A DNA stretch of 64,000 nucleotides from Paguma larvata. Lineage: Eukaryota; Chordata; Mammalia; Carnivora; Viverridae. The stretch lies in the NCBI GenBank assembly GCA_030068075.1, contig CM057828.1:113449699-113513698 (forward strand). The letters are read 5' to 3'. A program made the translations under genes and the position numbers. Below are positions 12,501 through 24,500 of the stretch, piece after piece; the first letter of the stretch is position 1; the number at the start of each line of letters is the position of its first letter. The notes below the pieces were generated by a model. It saw nothing but the letters and a program-made list of their open reading frames with translations, searched no databases and was not told the DNA's origin.

Positions 12501-15500
12501 TGCATTCCCACCAACACTGCAAGAGGATTCCCATTTCTCCATATCCTCGCCAGCATCTATAGTCTCCTGATTTGTTCATTTTAGCCACTCAGGGTGGTGT
12601 GAGGTGGTATCTCAGTGTGACTAAGCCCAAGTTTAAAACCAACTTCCTGGTTTTCATAGCAAGTGTTTAAGGTTTTGATTGGGGATGCACTGAATTAATA
12701 AATTTGGGTGTAAATTAAAACTGTTACAGTACTAAGCCCTTTCAAAGAGGATTGTGGCATTCTTTCATTTTACCCTAATACATGCTCAGTTTTTAGAAGT
12801 CTTCCATGAATATTTAAAAATATCTCATCCTTCTCGAGTATTCTTCTGTCTTCTGCATTAATGATTTCTTCAGAGGATTACTGGTCTCTGTGCCCTACTT
12901 AGTGTCTCTGTCATGCTATCGGTTTTCCCCAAACATAGGGAGATTCTTGCTGATCCGTTTGTAATTATACAGAGAATACGGTGATGAGTCCTAATGGTAG
13001 ATAGAGATTTCCTTAAAACTACCAAGGTGGTAAATGCATTTATACTATAAAACATGGACTTTTAAAGAAGGAGCAGGATACCTTTAGTGCATGACTCAAG
13101 TCCACTGTTTCTCTCCTTGGCATCAATGCTCAAACATAATCTTTGGAGACAGACATCTCTACACACACATACACACACACACACCCTTTATTACACAGGT
13201 GTCTTTTGCCAATTGTAGCCTAAAAGTTACAAGCCCTCTCGGGGACTGGCCCCTTTTTGGCAAACTTTCAATTTGACTGTTTATGAATCATCCCAGAGCC
13301 CATGGTTATTGACTTGGAAATTGGGTTTTTTCCTGAGTTCGACTAGAAAGAGCAGCCCACACCTATTTCGTGTCACTCTATTTGAAGTTCCATGAAGGTA
13401 GGTACATATGTCATTTTCATTTCTAATTATCACTGTTACCTGACACTTGCCACTGGGGTCTGGTATTAAATCAGTACAAATACATGCATTTTTCATTTTG
13501 CTACTAATGTGAGGTCATCTATTTTACACGTAATGAAAAGTCCTCAAATTTCTGGTCCATTGATGAAACCCCTCTGTGGTTGCCCTGACTTTTGTCCACT
13601 TTAAAAATTTTTTTTCATTGTAATGGATTGAAACAATTTTGAAAATTAAATTTTAAAAACATGGGGAAGTAAACAAATGTGGTTATTAACTATTTTGACG
13701 GTGTAGATAAGTTCCCTAGAAGTTGATTTACTGTGGCACTATCCACTCACAATAAAATTCAGCTATTATGTATTTTCCAGATTGAAAATAATGGACATAC
13801 CCAAACTCACAGATTCCAAATACTCTATCAGTTTATTGTGAGCTACAAATGAAGGCTTACCAACATTAATATGATTAAGAAAGACAAATCAGAATCCACT
13901 GAATAAATCTACTATTTTTTTCAAAATAAGTACAGGTGCTTCATACCTGGCCAGTACTGGAGATCTGAACAAATACTTTTAAGAGTTCTTGAATGTTGTC
14001 TGGACAGGCAAGAGGAACGTAAAGTACTAAACATATCTAAGAAACCTGGAAGAAAATTGAAAAAAGTAAATTTTCTAGTTACCAACATAAAAGAAGTTAT
14101 CAACTATCATAATTTACCAAATATTAGAAAAATAAAAATAGGAGTTTACCTTTTATTTGTTCCTATGGCTCTGCTTTTAAGCGTTTCTAAAAGCACTGCT
14201 AATCTAATTGCAGTTCTTCCCCACATTACTATCACTTGTCCTTTAGATTATCTTTTTAATCTGATAGATGACCCTGGCTGCCAATAAAATTAAATTCAAA
14301 CCAAAAGATAAAAGATAATATATGTTTAGCTAAAGTTACTGTTAGTCAAAAGCAAGAAGAGAAAAGAACTGCTATTTTCTAGAGACAATTTCAAACACTC
14401 AAATAAATAATGTGATGCGTAAACACTGCAAACTAGAAGCACAGTAATCTTTCTCTCTCAAAGCTTCAGGTCCCTGGGTGCAAAGACAGCTCCTTCCATA
14501 GCTGGAAGCCATGACCTCTGGTGATCCTTCTAACTCCTCCTGTTGACTAATGGGCCCCATCCTACTTTACATCCACGAGCCTAGGGAGAAATTAAACAGC
14601 AGCAATAGAAACTGATTCTTATCTATCCCAATAGCCTAATTAAGAGTTCAGGGATTTTTCTAGGAATCCTATAGTCACATCAACAAACCCCTTCTCAATA
14701 CCTCTCCCTGCCTAAGCCAAGAAAACAGCTGGCAGGAAGAGGAACAACTTTAAAAGGAAATGTGAATACACAGAGCAAAAGAGCAATGGTGATACTGCTA
14801 TTACTATACATCCATGATAGTAACAATACTTTAACTCTACTGGACACTTAACTATGGGCCAAGGAGTAAAGTAGTTTGGGCTAAGTAAACCACTCTGATT
14901 ATTTAATTTGAGCCTACAAAGTGAGAAAAGTTTTTCCTCAGGCTTCATATGAGGAAACACTAATTTAGAGGAATAAGGTAAATGCCACAGCTCCTCAGTC
15001 TCTGGACTGAGTTTGATCCTGGTCAACTCCTCACCCTTAACCACTAAGCTCAAGACTTCTCTCAGGAATGAGGGAGTAGAGCATAAGAAAGAAGAGAAGC
15101 AGAGTTTTAGTCCAAGCCCCCAAGCTCAAGAACTTTACCTTTTTCTCACAACTCTTATATGAAATAAGGGCAAAACAATGAAGAATTAGTAAATGAATTA
15201 AATGTATGCCAAGTACTGCTTCAAATCACTCCTTTATCACAAAACTACTTAAATCTGTACTTTTGTGTTATAGTTTGTACTGATTTTTAACGATATGTTC
15301 TTCCATCAATATAAAACAAGTATTTTTTTCAGGTTTTTAAAATTTCTTTTCAGAAAGAGAGAGAACCTGAGCAGGGGCAGCCCGGAGAGAGAGGGAGAGA
15401 GAGAATCCCAAGTAGGCTCCAGGTTGTCAGCACTGAGCCCGATATGGGGCTCAAGCTCATGAACCGTGAGATCATGTCCTGAGCTGAAATCATGAGACAG

Positions 15501-18500
15501 ACACTTAACCGAATGAGCCATCCATGTGCCCCTCAAACAAATACTTTCATAAGGTCTAAGATTCACTGGTCAAAATATCATCCAAAAAGAAATTCATGAA
15601 GCAGAAATCCTTTTAACAACTACCCACTCATTATAACTCCAGATTGTTACAAGACTTAACTAAGAAAATATACAGACAGTCTATATAAAAAGGGACCATG
15701 ACTATTTCTACAATGTATTCTCAGAAATTAATATGGCACCTGGAATCCAATAAAGGTTTGTCACCTAAAATTAAAACAATACTCCACTATTCTAAAATCT
15801 GTTTTGTATGCTATTTTACCTCTTGGGACAAATAAAGAACGCTAATGGAAAAACCAGTAATTTAGTAAAATTAAACTTTATTTGGCAAAGTCTAAAAACA
15901 GTCTATAGTTTAGTTAAAGGAACTGTACCAATGTTCACTCCTCAGTTTTGACGACTGCACCATGATTAAGTATGCAGTTAACATTAGGAGAAGCCAGGTG
16001 ACAGATCTATAGGAACTTAGCACTATTTTGCAACTTTTGTATAAATCTAAAATTATTCCAATATGAAAAGTTATAAAAGAAAGAACAAACAAACGAACTC
16101 AGGAAAGAACCTGACACACAGTAAATGTGAATAAATGCTGTCTGTTGGGGCGCTTGGGTGGCTTAGTTAAGTGTCCTACTCTCAGGTTCTGCTCAGGTCA
16201 TGATCTCACAGTTTCATAGGTTCGAGCCCTGCCTGGGACTCTGGACTGACAGCGTGAAGCCTACTTGGGATTCTCTCTTTCTCTCTCTCTGCCAGTCCCC
16301 TGTTCATGCTGTCTCTGACTCTCAAGACAAACAAACAACTTTAAAAATAAATAAATGCTATCTGTTAAATTATTAACTGCAGCCACTTACTTAAATTGAA
16401 ACAAAAAGACACTAACTTACCATATTTATTTTCAAAGAAGGACTGTGCAGAGACATGAGATGTATGCCAATGGGAAGAAATGCTCTTGCCTTTACAAAAT
16501 CCAGGAAGTAGATGGTCTACCAGTTGATCAATCTGTCCAATTTTTAATTCAGATAATCCAAGGTCTCTTAAATTAAGTACAGGCTGTAAAGCAGTGAGTC
16601 AACAAAGAACAAGACTGCGTTATTATCAAGATATTTAACTCAAAGAGTTCTTGTCAGTTGTAATAATATGGATTTTTAAAGTGTAACAATAGTATTGTGA
16701 AGTTGTGGACATTTAAAGCCTCCTCCAGTTACTAATAAACAAAAACCTATTTGATTTTAAAAAGAAAAAAAAAAAAAAAGGTGTGCTGTTATCAGAGGAC
16801 ATCTCACTCCTCTGGCCTCATTGCTGAGATCTTTCTTTGAACTAAGAAGCCTTACAGTTACCCATAGCTAATGCCTAATAAGGAAGGAAACTGAACAAAG
16901 TGAAAAATGTATGAAACAGGCAAGAAAACAAATTCACATTAAAACAATTCTAAACTAACTACAGATAGGATAGAAGTGAATTATTTTCTTGTCCACGGGA
17001 GCTGTCAAGCAGACATTAAAGACAAGTAACAATTACAAGGCTCAGACAGCTAAAAGTTGAAGGAAGGAAAGCAAAAATAAACAGCCCAAGCATCAACTTA
17101 TGATGACTGATGTGAAGTTAGGTACATAACATTGCACGCAGAAAAAAATAAAGTTAGATCCATGGATTATTTAGCTCTGGGTTGATGTCCAGGGGTTTGT
17201 CACTTACTACCTTTGTGACAAGTCATTCATATTCTTTAATTTTTTTTAATGTTTATTTTTGAGAGGGAGAGAGAGGGAGAGAGATACAGTGCAGGAGCAG
17301 GAGAGGGGCAAAGAGAAAGGAAGACACAGAATCCGAAGCAGGCTTCAGGCTCCGAGCTGTCACAGAGCCCGATGCGGGGCTTGAACTCACGAACTGTGAG
17401 ATCATGACCTAAGCCAAAATTGGACACTTAAGAGAGCTTACCCAGGCACCCCGACAGTCATTCCTATTCTTGGAATCCATTTCCTCATTAGTAAATTGAC
17501 TGTGAAATATGCCAGCTTCACCAGAAGATAGTATGGATTAAGAGCAAAGATCATGCCTTGCTCATCTGACATATCCTAACATACACAGGAAGATAGTTAA
17601 AGGCATGATGAAGTAAAATATTTAAAGGTGCTCTTTAAATGACTGGGGCACCTGGGCGGCTCAGTCAGTTCAGCATCCAACTCTTTTTGTTTTTAATTAT
17701 TGTTTAATTTACATCTAAGTTAGCTAGCATACAGTGCAACAATGATTTCAGTAGTAGACTCCTTAATGCCCCTTACCTATTTAGCCCATCCCCCCTCCCA
17801 AAAACCCCTCTAGCAACCCTCTGTTTGCTCTCCGTATTTAAGAGTCTCTTATGTTTTGTCCGCCTCCCTGTTTTTATATTCTTTCTGCTTCCCTTCCCTT
17901 ATGTTAATCTGTTCAGTATCATAAATTCCTCATATGAGTGAAGTCATTTGATATTTGTCTTTCTCTGACTGACTAATTTTCCTTAGCACAATACCCTCCA
18001 GTTCCATCCATGTAGTTGCAAATGGCAAGATATCATTCTTTTTGATTGCGGGTAACACTCCATTGTGTATGTATATATACACACCACTTCTTCTTTATCC
18101 ATTCATCCTTCAGTAAACATTTGGGCTCCTTCCATACTCTGGCTATTGTCGATAGCACTGCTATTAACATTAGGATGCATATGCCCCTTTGAAATGGCAC
18201 ACCTGTATCCCTTGGGTAAATACCTAGTAGTGCAACTGCTGGGTCGTAGGGTAGTTCTATTTTTAATTTTTTGAGGAACTTCCATACTGTTTTCCAGAGT
18301 AGCTGCACCAGTTTGCATTCCCACCAGCAGTGCAAAAGAGATCCTTTTTCTCCACATCCTCACCAACATCTGTTGTTGCCTGAGTTGTTAACATTAGCCA
18401 TTCTGACAGGTGTGAGGTGGTATCTCATTGTGGTTTTGATTTGTATTTCCCTGATGATGAGTGATGTTGAGCATTTTTTCATGTGTCTGTCTGCCATCTG

Positions 18501-21500
18501 TTAAATATCAAACTCTTGATTTCGGCTCAGGTCATGGTCTCATAGTTTGTGAGATCGAGTCCTGCATCAAGCTTTGCACTGACAGCACGGAGCCTGCCTG
18601 CGATTCTCTCTCTGCCCCTCCCGTGCTCGCATGCCCACGCTTGCTCTCTCAAAAATAAACTTGAAAAAAAAAGTGCACTCCAAACTACTGAAAACTATAC
18701 AATAGAAAGGATATTATTACAATGAAAACAAAAGGACTACAATACTGAAAAACCACTTTTCAAAAGTTACCTTTTAAAAAACAGGAAGCCAAAAAGTCTA
18801 TTTACAATACAAAGATTTCAAGAGGGAAATGCGGATTTTTAACTTAGAAGTATTTCCCTTAGTTATTGGCTGTCAAGTCCTTCAAATTTAAGGAGAAATA
18901 AGGTGCATATAAACATAGCAATTTTCATACAACATAATAACCGCTATTACAGACATTTTTAAAACAAAAAGTGGTAAGAAAACACAGAGTCCCCAATTTC
19001 CTAAGTCAGATAAGCTTCACTGAGGTGAACACCTAATTTGCAAAATGATGGGAAGTCTTGGAGTAAAAGGCAAACAAACTATCATCAAAGGGCCTGGAAT
19101 GTCTGAGATGTAGTCCAAAGATCAGTGATGGAAGAATAAACTAGAAAGATGAGCTATGGAGCACCTGGGTGGTTCAGTTGGTGGAATATGTAACTCTTTG
19201 TCTCAGGGTTGTAAGTTCAAGTCCCACACTGGGTGTAGTTATTACTTAAAATTTTTTAAGAAAAAAAAAAAAAGAAAGAAAGAAAGATAAAAGAACGGAA
19301 GGTAGGAAGACAGGCAGAGTGTGGTCGAATTGTAAAGAGCCTTGTCTGAATTTAATTCTATAGCTAATATGATTAGTTTTTTTATACCAAGAAAATAGAA
19401 GATAAAGATAATAAACTGGGTAAGTAAAGGTTGATGGAAAAAATAATAGAAAAAAGGCTGACAGAACAAGAGAAAAGTGGTATGTGCCCAAACCAAGGTC
19501 TAATTAAAGATAAAATAACAAATCATAAATAAGAGATACTTGGAGAAACCAATAAAGTCTCATGATTGAGAGGGAGGAGGTTTCTGGATGGATGTGCTAG
19601 TTACCATTTTACTGTCTCCTAGCTCCTCTTTATCCTTTTTGTTGGCTCCATCAACAATGACCTGGTCTCTTTAAATATTTTTTCTTTGCCAGCTGGGACA
19701 ATGTGAAGCTTTGTCAGCAGAGAGCACTGGAGACACAGGAGTGTTTTTGTTCCTGGTTCCAGTGTGGTCATTCAGCAGGCTCCTGTCTGCAACACCCATT
19801 GTTACTCTAGCATCTGGCTGCCACTTGTACAGCTTCTCCAAAACTTGGCTCCTACAGTAAACAGTAGCCAGCAGTATAGTACCGTGCAGTTTTTCCAGGA
19901 AGAGACATCCCCATGAATGGCATTCCCCGGTGCCCTAGGTGGCAGATTGCCATCAAGTCCTCCCTGCCATTCAGTGGGCCAAGGCCATGCCCTCTTCCAG
20001 CAAGGTCAGGACAGCAGCCTGTGGGCGGAGAACTCTTCCCAGGATGCTCTATCTCAGTCCTAGGAGTATTTGCCACACCTTAAATCTGCTCGTCCTGTAT
20101 ATTCTAGAGTTTACTTATTATTAGCCAACCCCTAGATACTCCAATCCCATATAAAAATAGGGCTTTAAAATTTTAAACTACAAAATTACACTAATTTTTT
20201 ACACTACACTTTTACCACTCACATGACTAAGTGGTTTCTCTTTCCTGCTCCTGATAAAAAGGGGCTAAATCCACTATAACTTCAAATACACTGAAATTTG
20301 ACAGTAGTTGAGTTCTGGACATCTTAATTTTGAGGTCCCTGAAATTCCCTTCAGGGCAGGTATTTTAACAAGGCACTAAATAAATTACTTCAAAGGCTTA
20401 AAGAGAATTTAGGGCTAGAGACATATTTGGGAGTTATCAGCATATGTATATAAGTATATACCTCTAGATGTTAGGTGAAGGTATGAAAATGGGTAACATA
20501 ACTTAGAAAAATGTGTATAACAAAAATTAGATCAAGGATAAACACACACCAAATATTTAAGAAGCTGGCAAACAAAGATAAGCCAGCAAAACAGAAAGAG
20601 AAAACACCATCATCAATGTAATATCACTCAATTCAAGGGAGTATTTAGAATCTTTGAGGGAGAGAGAGAGAACCCCAAGCAGGCTCTGCGTGACTCAATC
20701 TCGTGAATCCTGAGATCATGACTTGAGTGGAAATCAATAGTTGGAGACTTAACTTGACTGAGCCACCCAGGCGCCCCAGGAGTATTTTGAAAGTAGTAAA
20801 TGTTCAGTAAGATCAAATGCTCAGGAAAAGTTGAGTACAATACGGATTTTTTTTTAGAGGCCTATATTTAGCACAAAAGAAATCAAGGACTTTAGCAAAG
20901 TCTGTAAAATGGTACAAGTAATAGCCAAACTATGATGAGATACAGTGTGAATAAAAGTTTAGCAAGTAGTTACATGTGCAGACTGCTATTTCAAGAAGTC
21001 TGAAAGGGAAGGGAAAATAAGTCAGTAGCTTGAAGGAAGTTGAAAGGAAGGTTCTAACACTTCCATTGTACAGTGTTTGGATGAACAAGACTTGATGAAA
21101 GCAAAGCCATCTGCATGGCAAAGGTAGAAATGAGATTGGAGATGAGATAGGATGCTTTAGGACAAAGAAAAGGTTCTTTAAAGTAATAAGGAACACTCAC
21201 TAAAGACAGACAATAGGAATAATGAGAGTGTATCAGAGAGTAAGAAGCCAATTCTATATTTGAGACCATTACTCATAACTTCAACGCTGGCTTCTAGAAT
21301 TTAGCTACTTTTTAAGCCCCTGACCTAGCAATTTCACTTAATGAAACAGTCAAAGATTTAGCAACACAAACAGTAAAAGTAATAATATTTATAGCAAAAA
21401 AAAAAAATTGGGAACAATATCCAATAATGGGATATCATACAGTGAACATTCTGAAGTCACTAAAAATACAGAAAATGTATGGCATAACAAGTTCATAATG

Positions 21501-24500
21501 ACTATCAAACTAACAAAGCAGAATCTAAATCAGCATATGCAATATGACCCCATTATAAAATAAAAAAGTACAAGAGAAAAAGAGACATGAAATATAAATA
21601 CAAAATGTTAACAGCATTATCTCTGGGGAACAGGATCACAGGTGAATTTTATTTCTTCTACCTACACAGTATTTTCCAAAATTTCTAAAATGAATATAAT
21701 ATTGCTATATGCAGCAATTTTGATACATGTGGTATTTTCATTAGGCAGGCTCCCTGTGACTGTAATTTAGGAGAAGGGTATCACCACAGTAGAAAAGACA
21801 ATGGATTTCCTAGAAAAAGCAATAGGAGTTAGGTAAATATTATAAAAGGAAAGCATAAAGACATCGAAGACAAATTTTTCATCTAAATTAAAATTTTACC
21901 TTAATGCTGACTCCCAACCTCCCCCTCCATGAAAGTTAACATTTTGTCAACTCTTCCTCTGTCCTTTGCCACAGCCTGATATCAGGACTAAGAACATAAG
22001 CTATTTATGGATTCAAAAGGGTTTTAGGAAATTTAACTAGAGTATAATGTTTTCTATGAAAAATGTATTCAGAACTACATGCGCCTACCTTATTAATAAA
22101 CCTTGTGAACAAAGGTTCCTAGGCTGGAAATTCCCTGTATCCTAGGTAACAATGATTTTATAATTCTCTGAACACTGATCGTAGTTTCATAGCTTATACA
22201 TTTCACTTTCAAGTCCCTGTATTCTAACTTTTCAATTACATTGAAATCTCCTGTAAGGCAGTAGATAATAACTTCTTACTATTCTACCTTCCTTGAGACT
22301 TGGGAGGCAATTATGGTCGGTTAACTATGGGTTCACTACTACTGCTAGAGCAACACAAAATATCTAAATGGTATCACACAATTAGCAATCTAGGAAGTGA
22401 ATACCAAACACACTGCCACAGGATTTTTTTTTATTTTTCTTAATGTTTTATTTTATTTTTGAGAGAGAGAGAGCGTAAGCGGGCAAAGGGCAGACAGAGA
22501 GGGTGACAGATTCCGAAGGAGGCTCCAGGTTCAACTATCAGCAAAGAGCCCGATATGGAGCCCAAGCCCACAAACCTTGAGATCATGACCTGAGCCGAAG
22601 TTGGACCCTTAGCTGACTGAGCCACTCAGGCATCCCATGAAATTTTTTTTTTTTTTAAGTAGACTCCATGTCCAACGTGGGACATGAACTTACACCCCTG
22701 AGATTAAGAGTCGCACGCTCTACCAACTAAGCCAAGTACCCCTGCCACATGAAATCTTTAATAAATTAAATGTTAAAGAATAAGGCAAAGTAACTTTTCT
22801 ATATGTCCAATAAAGCCAGAATTAGACATCTTTAGTCATAAAAGAGATTAAGCTGAAGACAGAAATCACCTTGTTACAAATGCCTAAACATAGACATTTC
22901 AGACATGTTTACAACATACTAAATCAAAATAGCTGTTTCTCACACAATTAGGGTAAAAACTATTACCTCACTGCCAGGACACTCATGCTCAGGAGCTACA
23001 TCTCGATGTTGGTTTTGTGAAGCTGATGCACTGACAGAGACAGGTGTGTTTTTTGGTGAATGGAAGGCATTGATGAGATGACTCAGAGGAACTGTAACCT
23101 AAAAGAAGGTAAAAGTTGAAATTTAGTAGTGTGCTTTTTAAAATTAAAACAAGAAAAATTCTTTTTATTGTCAGGATCTGGAATTTGTAAAAAGTTAAAC
23201 ATACACTGTAGATAAGAACTATATATTTAAAAATGTAAATACTCAGATTTATTGCTGGTGGGAAGAAAACTGGTGAATTCTTCCAAGATAGTATTCTAGC
23301 TATATGAATCAAAAGTATTTAAAAAACATACATTTAATTTCCCATCAATCTAATTTCTAGTAATTTATTCTAAGGACATAATGTGTAAAGTATTTGTTGT
23401 ACAACAATTTTTTATTAATATAATTTATTGTCACGTTGGTTTCCATACAACACCCAGTGCTCATCCCAACAACTGCCCTCCTCAATACCCATCACCCACT
23501 TTCCCCTCTCCTCCATCCCCCCATCAAACATCAGTTTGTTCTCTGTATTTAAAAGTCTTTTATGGTTTGCCTCCCTCCCTCTCTGTAACTTTTTTTAAGT
23601 CTTCTGTTAAGTTTCTCAAGATCCACATATGAGTGAAAACATATGGTATCTGTCTTTCTTTGACTGATGTATTTCACTTAGGATAATACCCTCCAGCAGT
23701 TCCATCCATGTTGCTACAAATGGCATTTCATTCTTTCTCTTTGCCAAGTAGTATTCCATTGTATATATATAAACCACATCTTCTTTATCCATTCATCAGT
23801 TAGTGGACATTTAGGCTCTTTCCATAATTTGGCTATTGTTGAAAGTGCTGCTATAAACATTGGGGTACATGCACCCTATGCCTCAGCACTCCTGTATCCC
23901 TTGGGTGAATTCCTAGCAGTGCTATTGCTGGGTCATAGGGTAGTTCTATTTTTAATTTTTTGACGAACCTCCACACTGTTTTCCAGAGCAGCTGCACCAA
24001 TTTGCATTCTCACCAACAGCGCAAGAGGGTTCCTGTTTCTCCACATCCTTGCCAGCATCTATAGTCTCCTGACTTGTTCATTTAACCACTCTGAATGGCG
24101 TGAGGTGGTATCTTAGTGTGGCTAACAAATGACAATTTTCATCAAAATTTTTAAAAAGCAGTGGAAAGGTAGAAATGTCCACCATTAAGGGAATGGGCTA
24201 AATAAATGACACCACCATGAAATGAAATAATGAAATATTTCAGACTTAGAAAAAAGCATATATCCAGAATTTTATTCTTAACTTCCTCACTGCACCATCC
24301 TGTTCTCATCCTATTCCAAGTCACCATCATCTGTGTGTGGATTTTGCAATAGCCCTCCTACTCTCCCTGAATCTGCTCTAATAAAAACAAAGTCAGATCT
24401 CATCACTCCTCTGCTCAAAAGCCTCCAATGGCTTCTTTCCTCACTTACTACAATAAAAGTAGAAGTCCTCAGCACTATGATGTAGAAAGACTCTATGGTT

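Larger units (their letters stand above)
10515..13946 (-). other. YME1L1 intron 4
   Basis: 3.4 kb intron containing a tiny L1 insertion (10,627-10,703), an old L1 fragment (about 11,000-11,580), a SINE remnant (11,781-11,840), a carnivore L1 3' end (11,871-12,620) and a (CA)n tract (13,161-13,184). About 12,634-13,946 is otherwise unassigned. Confidence 0.9.
14046..16420 (-). other. YME1L1 intron 3
   Basis: 2.4 kb intron with SINEs at 15,332-15,532 (-) and 16,147-16,348 (+) and an old L1 3' end near 15,870-16,100 (+). I recognise nothing in about 14,046-15,331. Confidence 0.9.
16584..22966 (-). other. YME1L1 intron 2
   Basis: 6.4 kb intron: SINEs (17,238-17,452; 17,645-18,672 split by an L1; 19,158-19,286; 20,651-20,777; 22,420-22,741), an old L1 3' UTR (about 21,310-21,720) and an unassigned low-repeat stretch at about 19,560-20,630. 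The alternative exon of the long human isoform would fall here, but I could not find it. Confidence 0.88.

Noticed and set aside
18033..18335. 100-codon minus-strand frame with clear protein similarity
   Set aside because: It is the ORF2 C-terminus of a 5'-truncated L1 inserted in a SINE, not a host gene.
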